From NCBI RefSeq assembly GCF_037392515.1, contig NC_090280.1, forward strand, positions 74,760,504 to 74,824,503: a DNA stretch of 64,000 bases, in the 5' to 3' direction. Within the stretch, counting starts at the first letter, position 1. Every line of letters begins with the position of its first letter. Below are positions 21,176-33,400 of this stretch, piece by piece. This DNA comes from Haliotis asinina (lineage: Eukaryota; Mollusca; Gastropoda; Lepetellida; Haliotidae). Made by a program: the position numbers and the translations under genes. Under the pieces are notes generated by a model. It was not told the origin of the DNA. It was given only the letters and a program-made list of their open reading frames with translations, and made no database searches.

Positions 21176-21880
21176 GTGCACGGTAGACAATTTTGTACAC
21201 GCAACTCATGATTGTGGTTATTTTGATTTCGCGCGTAATTCATTATCCCTATACCCGAAAACGGTGGCTCGTGGGCCAGTCAGGTTATACTGACTTCCAA
21301 ATAATTTGCATCCTTGTCCAGGTCTTTACCACGGGGGCAAACCGATCTGACATTAAGCTGATAGACAAAACGCCCATTTCTGCCATATTCCTTGGATATT
21401 CCCTTGGATGCCCGACGCCATTTCAAGTCGTCCTTGTTAACTCACTGTGGTGGGTGGGAAAACAGGCTGCCGAATCATTTCGCTTTCATCATGCTACGCA
21501 AACAGGTTGGTTCAATAAAAAGAGACGTCTGGACGAACTAGAAAATATTCTTCAAACGCGTATTTGCGGGATCGATTTCGGGTGATTGAGGGTGCAGACT
21601 TTCTATCGATTTAATTAAACCCGTTTGTCATTTCAAAGGCTATCTCTAGAATCTGTGGAGAAGAAGAGACAGCACTAGTCTCCATATTTGCTCTCTCCTC
21701 GTGGGCACAGTGACAACGTTTTCTCAATCGTTTGTCAGTCATAACTTTTGACAATACTTAGACTGCTGTGTACAGAACGTTGAACTCTTGTCGTGTTATT
21801 ATACGAGACAAGGCTAACTGTGTCTGTCACATATCAGAGGAGGTGTTTGTGTGTTAAGGAGTTAGAGCGGTAAAAAGATT
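21176..21880. other. Unassigned; 131-codon open frame on +
   Basis: 21193-21585 (+) is open for about 130 codons but has no recognisable domain, repeat match or splice context. Chance opening is likely. Confidence 0.3.
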
Positions 21881-22240
21881 TCACTTTCAAGAAAGAGGGC
21901 ATCATCACTAAAACGAACTCGTACATCTCGTGACGTTTTTTCATCATCCCCACCACAGTCTATCAAAGAGGACTATGTTAAGCTTGGAGCTGATGTGTAT
22001 ATTCCCAATTCCCTCCTGTGTTACAAATGTCAACATTTCGGTCATGGGCCTTATTCATGTTGCAGTGCATGGTGTATCATCGCTACTGAGACCGCTATGA
22101 GTGTACAGGCTGTGCCAGTGATCACAAAATTAATGAGCCTACTGCTTCATCAAAGTCCTGTAAAAGAACCCGCATCTCTTACCTCAATGCCTAAAAGACA
22201 ACTGACAAATCACTCTTCAACAACTCTGTTGAATGTGACA
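21880..22240 (+). pseudogene. LINE ORF1 fragment with zinc knuckle
   Basis: 'KLGADVYIPNSLLCYKCQHF' followed by 'GHGPYSC' is the conserved 'YIPNPLRCFKCQ.FGHG..C' zinc-knuckle segment of I/Nimb LINE ORF1. A second knuckle ('YECTGCASDHK') appears in another frame just downstream. Upstream 'SRKRASSLKRTRTSRDVF' is basic. No RT follows, so this is an isolated ORF1 piece. Confidence 0.7.
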
Positions 22241-22244
22241 TTTA

Positions 22245-22920
22245 TCACTGTCACTCGCTCAACATTCCCAGGCGTTTCATTGGACGTCTCTTCAACAGCA
22301 TGGCAAGGAGAAATGGCAATGGAGGTAACGTCACCGTATATTGACGTTAACGTTTATTTCCTTTATAAGGACAGTGCCTAAAATCATGCGTTATGTGGTT
22401 TCCATATAGATTTATTGGATTTTCATTTGCACGTCATGCGGAGAATAAACGCACTGAGTGTTTCCTTTCGAGTTATCATTGTGTCTAGTGAAAGTTAAGT
22501 TAGTAGAAAAAAATGCTATGTTTCCACTCATTGTCAATATCAGCATTTCAGATTCGCGTTTCTTTTGGTAGTGAGTATATGTCCATAAGAAGACATGTAG
22601 CCCAGATGGTTCTCTTTAATACTATTCAGACAGCCACTGTTATTCATTAATTTATGTAATTGCCCATACATACATATATGTATAAATGTATATATGAATC
22701 TCACATACAGTTCATATTGCAGCACTCCTATCAAACAATACTGCCTGCAGCGAACATGGTACTGTTGGATGTGTGATACTGATCTCACAACTAGGTAACG
22801 ATTCACCATTTAACAAACTTTGATTCAGGATGAAAGTGTTGCCTACAAGTGCATCAATGTAATGTGGGTAGACATACAGTTATTATCGCTGTTGGTGGTA
22901 GCGCCAGAGGCTTGTGAAAT
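22245..22920. other. No gene seen
   Basis: AT-rich, no recognised structure. Confidence 0.5.
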
Positions 22921-22925
22921 ACATA

Positions 22926-23072
22926 GAGAATCTCACCCAAGTGTCTACTGATATCAAATATATCAACACGAGTTGATAAAGTTACAAATATCAGAGACTT
23001 CCCGAGGATATTTGTACCTTTATCAACGAGTGTTGATATAACAGATACCAGTAGACACGAGGGTGAGATTCT
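22926..23072. mobile_element. Near-perfect palindromic MITE-like hairpin
   Basis: Left arm 'gaatctcaccc(aa)gtgtctactg..atatcaacac.agttgataaag.tacaaatatc' and its reverse complement in the right arm, about 70 bases each with a loop of about 10 bases. It would form a long hairpin as DNA or RNA. No coding capacity. Confidence 0.8.
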
Positions 23073-23079
23073 ATTTATC

Positions 23080-23750
23080 ATCCAAAATCATTCTTCATTA
23101 GTTTTCAATGAAAAATGTACATCTCTGAAAACAGCACTGGCATTAGATTTGCAATACAACGATGTCATAGCATTGTGACGTCATAGCATAGTTCATAACG
23201 CCATAGCATTGTCAAGTCATTTTGTAAAGTCTACTGTCAAAGCTCATAGGAGATATCTTCTGATCTCACACAAGCGATATCTCCTGTGGAACAATTTTGG
23301 GTGATAAAAATGTGTATGGGGATGTTTTATGCTTTTAAAAGTTTTTCATGTTATATCAGAGCCATTTGCTGTCACTTCATCTCTTCCCAGATAGGTTTGG
23401 TGGTGGCATTTTCAGAACAGGAGTCGTTGAAAGCAGTACAGAAACCGTGTCCTGTCTCACAGCGTCTGTTTCATATGCAAAATGTGGGTCAGCATTATTC
23501 TTTGGAATATATTTGCTACTGTTATAAATGCCTACCTGTGGGATCCTGGTTAGAAGTGACCTTACAGTTAGATTTTTTTCCAAATTGAGAAATGTGCATT
23601 GGGAATCTTGTTTATTTGCGAATTCATAACAATAGATGTAGAAACTACATTAGGCAAAATCATAACATCAGGGGTTAAACCCTCTATCTCCTCCCGCCTT
23701 GAAAATCCCTGGATCCGCCAAATGATATCGTGTATTTTACGCTGTGCGTG
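23080..23750. other. No gene seen
   Basis: Short open frames only. 'cgatatctcctgtgg' and 'gatatcttctgatctc' form a local imperfect repeat at 23240-23290. Confidence 0.45.
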
Positions 23751-23754
23751 TTTA

Positions 23755-24005
23755 GCGCTTGGGTTACCAGGCGATTGGTAGCACCCGGCCTAAGCCTCCA
23801 CCGGGCCCAAGCCTCCACCCGTCTAGATACAGTCAGGGTCGAAGTCGTGCGTTGTGTTCCTGCCTCCTCACCCACCAGAACACCGTCGTCCACCGACACA
23901 GAGGCGCGACCCACGGCAAACAGGTTGTCAAATTCGGTCGCCTATACGACCAGCAATGGGGTGCTGAGGACCTGTTCTACTCTATACGGTGTAAGAGCTA
24001 TTGGC
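23755..24005 (+). repeat. GC-rich interspersed repeat, copy B
   Basis: Contains 'gcctccacccgtctagatacagtcagggtcga', 'cacccaccagaacaccgtcgtcc' and 'aacaggttgtcaaattcgg' (landmarks), matching copies A and C. It has an internal short duplication 'aagcctccacc' (23794 and 23810). Confidence 0.7.
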
Positions 24006-24282
24006 GTTACTTAACATTCACCACAAGGGCGTTGCTAACAAGGCCACGTCTTTCAAAGTGTAGTTATTTCTACCACATTTTTATTCGTCGAAATATTTTT
24101 TTTTCAATTTCTGAGATCTGAAGGAACACTCACTCACCCAGTCACTCACTTCTACATGGGCAGTGAGGAGGCACCGAAGGTCGGGGTATTTCTATAATAT
24201 TGCCGGGTTTAGATATTGCTGCAAGCTGGAATATTCCTAGAAGACGGAATGTTGCTAAAAGAGGTATAAAACCAATCCCATT

Positions 24283-24283
<1 letters not shown>

Positions 24284-24341
<58 letters not shown>

Positions 24342-24607
24342 ATACAACGTACGTCCTCAAACATTCTAGGTAAATTCAAGGTTGCCAGATTATTTTTGTG
24401 ATTTGCAGTTCTGGCTACCTTTGCAGGTAGCAAAGGAACTGTAAGTCCCCATGGTCCCTGACATGGTGATCTACCTTCACTTCCTGGTGATCATTAGGCC
24501 GTTTTTAGATTGCATTGTTATCATTATGATATCATTCTAGTTTTACCTTATTATCTGTGATATTCTTGTAGTTTTACGGTCCATAGCCGATGTGGCTTTA
24601 AATATTG

Positions 24608-24671
<64 letters not shown>

Positions 24672-24800
24672 ATACAACGTAAGTCCTCAAACATTCTAGG
24701 TAAATTCAAGGCTGCCAGATTATTTTTGTGATTTGCAGTTCTGGCTACCTTTGCAGGTAGCAAAGGAACTGTAAGTCCCCATGGTCCCTGACATGGTGAT
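24284..24800 (+). repeat. Tandem LINE 3'-end fragments linked by (ACT)n microsatellites
   Basis: (ACT)n at about 24284-24340 is followed by 'aatacaacgt..gtcctcaaacattctagg...gtaagtccccatggtccctgacatggtgat' (to 24472). The same block recurs after a second (ACT)n (about 24606-24671) at 24672-24800. Between them, 24473-24605 runs to 'agccgatgtggctttaaatattgac' and then directly into (TAC)n. This matches the LINE 3' terminus at 2960 ('gccgatgtgacgttaaatatt' then ACTC repeats). The microsatellite is therefore the LINE's 3' tail. Confidence 0.8.
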
Positions 24801-24804
24801 ACCA

Positions 24805-25455
24805 TCGACGCGAAAGACAAACGTTGCAAGGCTTGAAATTCATTTGGACTGATAAATATCCCACAACTCATTAGTGCCATATGCTTCTGGGTGAATCACA
24901 GATTCCAGTTTGGTTTTATTTACCTGCAGCTGTTTTCATAAATGAGCTATAAAACATTCAAACTATTTGACGCACACATTCAAATCGCTCATTTTGAATA
25001 TTTCACCTGTCTTTGGAATCTACATAGGAGCATGTACGTTGGGAGACTTTTTTCTTTCTTTCTTCATTCAGGGATATTATTCAGCATATGATACAGTTAT
25101 AGTCATAAAGCCTACAAACGGCAAGTGCGCCGCTTATTCGAGTCAAATGAATACACGTTTCATAATCTGATGAAATATTCTTGGTTTATTGATACATCTA
25201 CCAGATCCAAAGAGCTGCAACAAAATTATGAACGAGGAATGCGGAATATTTTCACAGTATATAAAGAAACTATATCTCAGGGACCAGTGTGTCTTTAAAT
25301 GGTGAACGTGAATACGTTTTAAAGCTGATTCATGAATCACCCAACTCTGTACATACATATTCTGTGCAGTTATCATGAATTCAAAATTAAATGAGTCTAA
25401 ATAGATCATACTCCTTTTTTAAGAACTGGCAATTTGTCCTTTTTTAATTCTGTAA
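24805..25455. other. No gene seen
   Basis: AT-rich; no recognised structure. Confidence 0.5.
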
Positions 25456-25460
25456 CTTGG

Positions 25461-25890
25461 AGCGGTGGGGTAACCTCATGGTCAAGGCTTCGCTCGTCAC
25501 GTCAAAGATCCAGGTTCGATTCCCCTCATGGCCAGTGTGTGAGTTCCCTTTGAGCCTACTTTGTGTGCAGACTCTTTCAGTGTTGTCAGAACCCCTAGTG
25601 TATAGTACACAACAGAGTGCATTCAAGAGAACCCACGAATCCGTTGGTAAATGACCAGATTGTGGCAGTTGTATACGTACAAAGACCTAGTTGCGTGTAC
25701 AGTAATGGGCAGTAAACGTGGACGACGTACTGTGACTTTGAGGCCTAGTCCACCCTGCTTTGAATGGGCACCTCGTAAGAATGGGGAAGCCACGTTAACT
25801 TGGTGCGCTTAAATAGCTGCAAGAGTCGTGTGTTCCCCAGGGAGTTGAGATCGAGATGTGTTGCGGAGACTGGCATCCCATGATCGACGG
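25461..25890 (+). mobile_element. Mosaic SINE: family-2 tRNA head on the long-SINE body
   Basis: The head 'gcggtggggtaacctcatgg...caggttcgattcccctcatgg' (boxes A and B) is of the family-2 type. It is followed by a body 'tttgtgtgcagactctttcagtgttgtca', 'aacccacgaatccgttggtaaatgacc' and 'ttccccagggagttgagat' that matches the minus-strand long SINE at 50834-51355, whose head is a different tRNA (Ser-like). Confidence 0.8.
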
Positions 25891-25894
25891 GAAA

Positions 25895-26655
25895 AAAGAC
25901 AACAAAACAAATGTAAACAAATGTCATCTATTAATAATAAAACATCATATTATAAAGAACTAAAGACACTCACTCACTGACGTCAGCAAAAATATGAATA
26001 CAGTTAAAACTACTCATTTTACTGATGCATTTCTAGACATGTGATGTATGCCAAGGAGATGGCAAAAATGTCCCATGTCGAGATGCGTACATATATGTCA
26101 CTTTGACAGAGTATGTGCCATCCATAATGACGAAATTAGCGTCCTGACGTTCCCACGATTTCGTTTTTTTGTGGTCTGATTTGACAGGTCGTGACTGCGA
26201 GGGTTTTCACTATGTAAATATGTTCATGCCTTGTCGACTTTAAACTGTTAAAAATATAACAAAATAACACTGGAATTCTAGAACGAGAATTTTGACCATT
26301 TTTCTCACGATTTCGCATTCGTGTTCCTTTAGCCACACCCTCCTCAGTTATCGTGAAGGCGGGAATGCCCATACGTGACATATAGTAGTAGATTATGTGT
26401 CTAAATTATGTAAAATTTAAGACGAACTTAGTTCAAGAGTCTAAAAAACTTAGCCTCGCCCTAATTATCAGAATATAAGAATGTAAATAATCATTTGTTT
26501 CTGAAATTATGCAGATCATGTTTTCTCAAACGAGTCTTTGTCATAAACTGCCTCTCAAAAATATCTAGGGTCTGCCCCTGCAAAATTGTGTTGGTTTGGG
26601 GTTTCTTTGCTTAACAATCCTAAATTTTGTGTTCAAGACGTGGATCAGTTTCATT
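25895..26655. other. No gene seen
   Basis: AT-rich. No recognised coding sequence or repeat copies. Confidence 0.5.
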
Positions 26656-26659
26656 TTGA

Positions 26660-26785
26660 TGTGAGTTTGTTGACACATGCCTCTGTTCACCCAGCAGAAA
26701 ATGGGTACCTGATGGGATACGTCACGTGACTGTAACCTTCTTACACCTCACAGACTGCTTGGGTTATCCAGGGTAATAATGAACT
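26660..26785 (-). repeat. Repeat family D copy
   Basis: The minus strand shows 'cattattaccctgg', 'gttacagtcacgtgac', 'atcaggtacccattttctgctgggtgaacagaggca', homologous to 44690-44880 and 50430-50580. Confidence 0.65.
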
Positions 26786-26814
26786 GTCTGTACGTTCTTC
26801 GAGCATGCACTTGG

Positions 26815-26937
26815 TGTGTGGAATTTAGCGCTACAGAGGTACACATTATCATTATTATCAAAGATTCCCCACAAGGGTACAATGCTTGAAGCCCATGTCT
26901 AGTGGTACCCGCCATGATAAAACTAAGCTCACTCACT
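26815..26937 (+). mobile_element. tRNA-headed SINE (family 2), rearranged fragment
   Basis: 'cacaagggtacaatg.ttgaagcccatgtctagtggtacccgccatgataaaactaagctcactcact' matches the body and tail of family 2. The head is missing. Confidence 0.6.
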
Positions 26938-27267
26938 GAATGTGTCTTTGAATTACAAGTCCTAATCTTTGCAAATATTTTATATGAGCTCAACTATTTA
27001 TTTTATTATACAAAGAAAATACATACTTGTGGTGTCTGAAAACACACACACCAGTGTCAATAATGAGCATATTGTACACATAACCTTCAGTTTGAATGTA
27101 AATGGATACACTGAATATTTCATATGATGTTTTCTGACGCGAAAGGTGTTACCAAGCACAACCAGTGAGACGTGTGTGCACACTAAGTTCAAAATCAAGT
27201 ACTATATTTAAATGTTTGGAACATTACCTCAGAGTTTTACTTATGGGTAGGACAATCATATCCACAT

Positions 27268-27459
27268 ATGGCTTCCAACGGAGGACTTCATCAGGACGGC
27301 ACTCTGAAAGAGGAGGAGGAGATTGAAACCAGTGTTAAAGCCAGAGACGAATGGGGAAGTAAAAAGGAGTATATTTTATCCCTCCTTGGATATGCTGTTC
27401 ACTGGGTTGATTGGGTTCACTGTGGAGATTCCCTTACCTTTGTAACAGAAACGGCGGAG
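27268..27459 (+). pseudogene. SLC6 exon 1: N-terminus and TM1, with frame break
   Basis: The ATG at 27268 opens an acidic cytosolic tail ('[20 protein letters not shown]') and the start of TM1 ('[12 protein letters not shown]'). The frame then leaves the family sequence. The continuation '[16 protein letters not shown]' lies in another frame from 27411 and is preceded by TGA (27408-27410). Between GYAV and WRFP there are 23 bases where the family has 15, an excess of 8. A near-repeat 'gttcactg' brackets the excess, suggesting a small duplication. With 8 bases discounted, the exon ends in phase 1, exactly as exon 2 needs. Donor gtaaga at 27460. Confidence 0.88.
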
Positions 27460-30400
27460 GTAAGAGAAAATCAAAACGTTACTCATTCTTAGTGAATATT
27501 GCCTTCAGTGTCAGTGATGTTAGTTTTACTCCACGTTTAGCGATACTGGCTGCAGGGATGGGCTTCACCCATTGTATCCATGTTGGGAATTGAACCCGTA
27601 TCTCCGACGGAACCAGCAAACGCTTTAACAACGTCGCCTCTCATGCGATCAAAGAATAATCATCCCCTGACGTTTCTATGTTCATGAGATCCATATATGA
27701 TTGCCGAACTGAGTGATAGCCAGTGATTGGGTTATCTAGTCCAGACTGGTTTAGGCTAAATAAAAAAGTGAAATGTTCCTCGTGCATCGGCGCGTCACTT
27801 GTATTTGTACGCGTAACAATTTTTTTTTGCCGCATCCCGACCATCCATTTGTCCACTATAAGAATGTGTGGCTGTAAGAACGAGTGTGACTGAATTGTAT
27901 TAACACGTGTTTATAAACTTTCCAAGCTGTATTTCTGAGAGAAAAAAAACATAAAAATGTGTTCCTGACTCGTCACGATTTTGCTGTTAAAAATTGTACC
28001 CATGAAGGAATTCAAAACCGTCAATCCAGCGTAATGAACGCCCCCAGTGTCATGTAACTTCAGTGTTGTGTTGGGTAGTTTTAACAAGCAAACAAGTCCT
28101 ATGAAACATTATACCATAAACTCAATCGGCACTGATGCTTAAAACGTCTTTTTCTCAACGCATTTATAGCTTGACAGTTGAAATCTTTACTTTGCCGAAA
28201 GGCTAAGTAATCCGTTGTGTACATGTATCCTTGGGAATCCGGGTTTGAATTGGTCTTCAGTAACCCATTCTTGTTAGAGGCGACTAACGCTGACCTGGCT
28301 GACACGTCATCGTATCCTATTTGCGTCCATTTATGTTCCTGCTGTTGATCACTGCTCTGGTCCAGACTTTATATACTGGACAAAATAAGTTAGGGGTCTT
28401 GATATTTTAGGATCGATATTTTATCAGTGGGTCAATGAACAAATAGATCATTATTCAGAATTTCAAAATATACTTTTGTCCAGTATGTTTACAGATCCGT
28501 GCCATACAGCCGGAATGTTGCTGCGGCTGTAAACAACATGTGCTATATATTTTAGGACAGGTAATGTCAGGATACTTTCATTCGTCATCCTCGGCAATCA
28601 GAAAATACTACTTCAATATATATCCATGCATTGTTTGCAGGTGCGTTCCTCATTCCATATTTCGTAGGAATAATCACGTGCGGTGTCCCGCTGTTTTTCT
28701 TGGAGGTGACCATTGGCCAGTTCTCCAAGATGAGCGCAGCACATGTTTGGGTTATCTGTCCGCTATTTAAAGGTAGGCGGAATCATCACACTTTGGGTTC
28801 TGATGTCTCCATGAGGTTACCACGTGTCAATATTGATCTTTACGTCGCTACTAGATAGCAGTATTCCAGAAATTTCACAAAACATGGCCTACGACAAATG
28901 TAATCATGTCTGGACTCGAACCTGCGTCTTCGGCGTGATAAGCAATATAATTGATGCACCTCAAAGACCTTGAATATATTCTAGTATGAAATGGTCTGAA
29001 ATGTTGTTACCGGAAGTACCAAGGTCTCGCAAAGTACCGTCACCTTGTTACAGGCTCTATATAACTGTAACATCGAGACGCAACGTTAGACACAATCCCA
29101 CCTCCCCTTTGTCTGCAGGTATAGGAATCGCCCAGCTGTTGGTGTCATTCATGGGGTCTGTGCTGTACATCATCGTCATTGCCTGGTCGGTCTATTATTT
29201 GTATCGGTCCTTCCAGTCTGTGTTGCCATGGACAGCGTGTGACAACTGGTGGAACACGCGCCTGTGTGTCAATAGGCTCGGCAACGTTTCCATCAGCGAG
29301 ACCTACCACAACAACGGCACAAAAGATCAGCTTCTGGATGTGTATAGTATTTCTTGTCCCCGAGTTGAGTGAATGGCATTCATATTATGTTTTGACAGAT
29401 ACAACACATTGAGGGTGTCCAGTGGTTTTGACAACTTCGGGTCAGTTCAACTTCACCTTGTTATCTGTATCTTCGGCTCGTGGCTGATAGCGTTCTTCTG
29501 TTTGCTGAAAGGTGTGCGATCTGTAGGAAAGGTAAGAAACGCCAGACAGGGGCGTAGATACCGTTATAAAGAAGCCCGGGATTACTCATGATTTAAAAAT
29601 GAAAAGTGGACAATACTATCTAAATATAAAGCTTTACCGCCTTAAATGAAAGAATTGGCTTGCTACTTGACTGGCATCAGAGTCTTCAGTACGTTCGTTC
29701 GTATTGTAGAAAATCTTTTTTCATTTATTCATGGCGATTCAGCGGAAGGTCTGGATAAGTGAAAAATGACTTGACAATGTATTTCATGATAATACCTCAA
29801 TGTATAAATCAAGATGACGGACAGAATGACGGATTCGAACCTGCAACTATCCGATCTTGGTGCGACTGTACACATCGCATTCTTGCATCTTCTTTTAACA
29901 CATGGGCCTGAGTGTACACTAAACTCGATAAATATGTTCTTCACTGATCACGAGGGGAACATGGATCCATGTACTCTCGTTGTTTGTACATGCCGAGAAC
30001 AACGTATTTATCTTACCGAAAACCTCAATGTTGTTTGAAGCACGGGTAGAAAATCTTTAGTAGCCATCGCTAGATTTTGCAAAAACAGAAAAACAGATTT
30101 AGAGTTATCTCCCCTCCATCAATTTGCATTCGCAAAACATAATTTCCCATATCATACGTGATTTGATGTTATGCAAGATATTACCACCTACTATTGGAAT
30201 TGCTACCACGATGTACCCGGCATTTCCAAAAGTACTCGCTTGTAAGCGGTGTACATTGAAATCAAAGGGTTCAACAAATCACAAAACGACATTATGTGTG
30301 AGATAGGATACCGGTGAATGTTTACATATAAGATGTCGTCACTAAATGGTTTTGCAGGTGGTATATGTCACTGCAGTGTTGCCGTATATCTTGCTGACGA

Positions 30401-33400
30401 CGCTGCTCATTAGGACGTGCATGATGCCGGGTGCAGGAGAAGGGATTGTGTATTTCCTTCGACCCGATTTCTCTCGACTAGCTTCAGTTCAGGTTAGACA
30501 CCCTTCGGCCTCAGACATCCATTTCACCATTATTCATTAAGAAATAATGGATTCAACTAATAACTCTGCTAAATACAGGAAGCAGTTGCAGTTTTTTACT
30601 GTAAACCAGTTTCATTTTACAACACTTTTTGTATTTATAACTGATAATGGAATTATCATATTGATAATATTTTGATCAGACAAATTTAGAAAAAGTTTCC
30701 CGAAAGCAGTGAGTAGACCCCAAAATGTATGTACAACCATGTCCATTCTAGACCAATGGTTTGGGTGGAAAGCAGGGCTTAGCAGATTATAACTGATACA
30801 ACTAAAACCCAGACAGACACACACAATGCTACTAAAACACATATCGTTATATATATTTCTCTCCATATGACAAAATCTGCACTGCAGAAAGGTATGCTTG
30901 TCGTAAGAGGGTTATCAGGTACGCTGACCTGATCACCACGTCATCTTATCCCATTTGCGTTGATCGATGCTACGTTGACTGCAACGTGAAACTGCTACTA
31001 CTACTACTACTACTACTTCTACTACTACTACTACTACTGCTACTACTACTACTATCGCCATGATCACTATTACTACTGTCAGCAGCATCACTACAGCTAC
31101 TGTCATAGACTAAATCATTTCAATAAGTTTCCTTAAAACTTCATTTATTCAAACAATCTATTTCTTTCAATATAAGTCCAAAGTGCACCGAAATTCTATC
31201 CCCTTTGTCTATAATGTATTCGGCAAACATTCGGTGTATCCCCTCTTATCATAAACCCCCCTCCGGGCAGGACCCTTAATTCTCAAACGCTATCAATACA
31301 TGTCAATTAACACCTCCCTACGTCGGCGAATCTTACGTATGTACATGTGCATGGGCCAGTGACCTTGCACAATGTGGCGTAATGGCCCTGTGTATAAAAA
31401 CCTGACTGATGTGGTCAGTCGCAGAGACCATCCAGTGAGACCATCCAGAGAGACCATCCAGTGAGACCTACCGGCGAGACCATCCAGCGAGACCAACCAG
31501 CAAGACCAACCATGGAGACTAGATCATCGACAGAAGTGGAAGGATTGTGCGTCTAGTTGGGGTGTCGGCCAAGGCCGTCGCCCCACCTACGACTACGTCG
31601 ACGATGAAGAATCGCCGTCGGACTTCTGAATGTGTGTAAGTGACAGAGCGGGTCTCCACATCGGGATCATTGGCCACTCAGTCCCGATGTGCGTTCTGTC
31701 ACATGTTTACCACTGTATTTACCATTTCGACCATCCTTCGACCAAACAGTAATAAAACATGGCTGCTGCTGTCTTCATCTCTAACACCGACTCATGTCCT
31801 CCCTGTCTCTTGTCCACCATCCTAAACTACCACCCGAGAGCGACCACGACGGACGCTCTTGGACACTACTACTGCTGTTATTACCATCAACACTACCACT
31901 ATTATATTTCTACAAGGAATATTGCTGCTCTTCTACTACTACTGTTACTACTACCATCACCATAAATACTACTGCTATAACTACTACTTCTACTAGTGGT
32001 AGTAGCACTCGCTCCGCCACTGCCACAGCCAATGTCACTACTATAAGAAAAAGGGGCTCTGAGGTAGCCACGCCGAACACCTGGGTTCGATTTCCGCAAA
32101 TGGATACAATATGTAAAATCCATTTCTGGTGTCCCCCAGCGTGATATTGCTGAAATATTGATAAAAGCGGCGTAAAGTCATACTCACTCACTAACTACTA
32201 ACTGTCATCTGCAGGTTTGGTTGGAAGCGCTGCTCCAGGGCTTCTACTCGATGTCTGTGACATACGGCGGCCTCATTACCATGAGCACCTACACCAAGTT
32301 CCACAACAATTCGCTGAGGTAAGTCTAACCTGTGACGCAAAACTGGCACGTCGTGATTATTCTCGGATCTTGGGGTTTTGCTATAGATCAATCTGAGCAT
32401 TTACAACTTTATCATCATCTCATCTGACAGGTGATTTTGTTAAAAAAAAACTGCCTCAATGCATCTTGCATAAATTGGGCACCGGGTGGGATAAAGTCAT
32501 GTGATTATAAACGTCTAGCGTCTAATAAGCAGCTTGAATTATCCTGGGTGATAATTATCAGACAATTTGGGCGTTTCGAACATGTTTTTGTGCACCGAGC
32601 AATGCGCTTGTTAAATGGACTATTGTTATGTTGTACCGATTAAAGATAGTATGCAGCAGAAACGTTTCTGGTGATCCTGGCACAGTCAGCCTGGTAAGGC
32701 TCATCATCAGCCTTGTCCTCTCTACACACAGCCGAGATAGCAAATGGAACTTCTCCCAGGAAACGCTTCCCAGTCGAACCCACCAAGAACTTTCCGGAGA
32801 ATATGAACGTCCCCCGTCACTGCAACTTTCTGCATTACCCAGAATGTCAGAAGGGCTCTACTCCCGTCGGAGAACCCGGCACTTTGCTGATCAGTGCCAG
32901 GAGATCAGGTGGTACCAAAGCAAGGGCACCGAGAACAATCGGGAGTCTGACGACAGTGTACTTGGGATGCACGCGAGACCTTTCAAAGGCGAGGTCCGCA
33001 TACTGAAGCATGTTTTCCGGCATTTTGCAAATCACGTTGTCAAAAGGGACAGAAAATTCAATGATATGAACAAAATCATTAGTTTTATCAAAAGGCACAC
33101 GATCAGGTTTGTTGGCAGGAATTCTGAGGCTGTATATGGGCCTATTCCATAGATGTTTGAAAGCAAAATTTTCCATGACGCCCCGGACATGTTCAGGATC
33201 GTAACATGGATGAACCTCAGAGTCAAAGCATGGCGTAGACGGTAGTAAATGCAACGAGCCGTGCTATTATGCTGCTTGCGCCAAGAAAGGTCATCAACTG
33301 GCAAGGCGTTGGATAGTCTCGGTATATTCATTGCACAGTCGACATTTCATGCAAATGTTTTCTTTTAGAATCACGTTTAGGCGATTCAAGAGGGAAGTGA

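Noticed and set aside
21193..21585. 131-codon open frame as a gene
   Set aside because: No recognisable family or repeat support.
24142..24433. Poly-Val or poly-Ser proteins
   Set aside because: Translations of the (ACT)n microsatellite.
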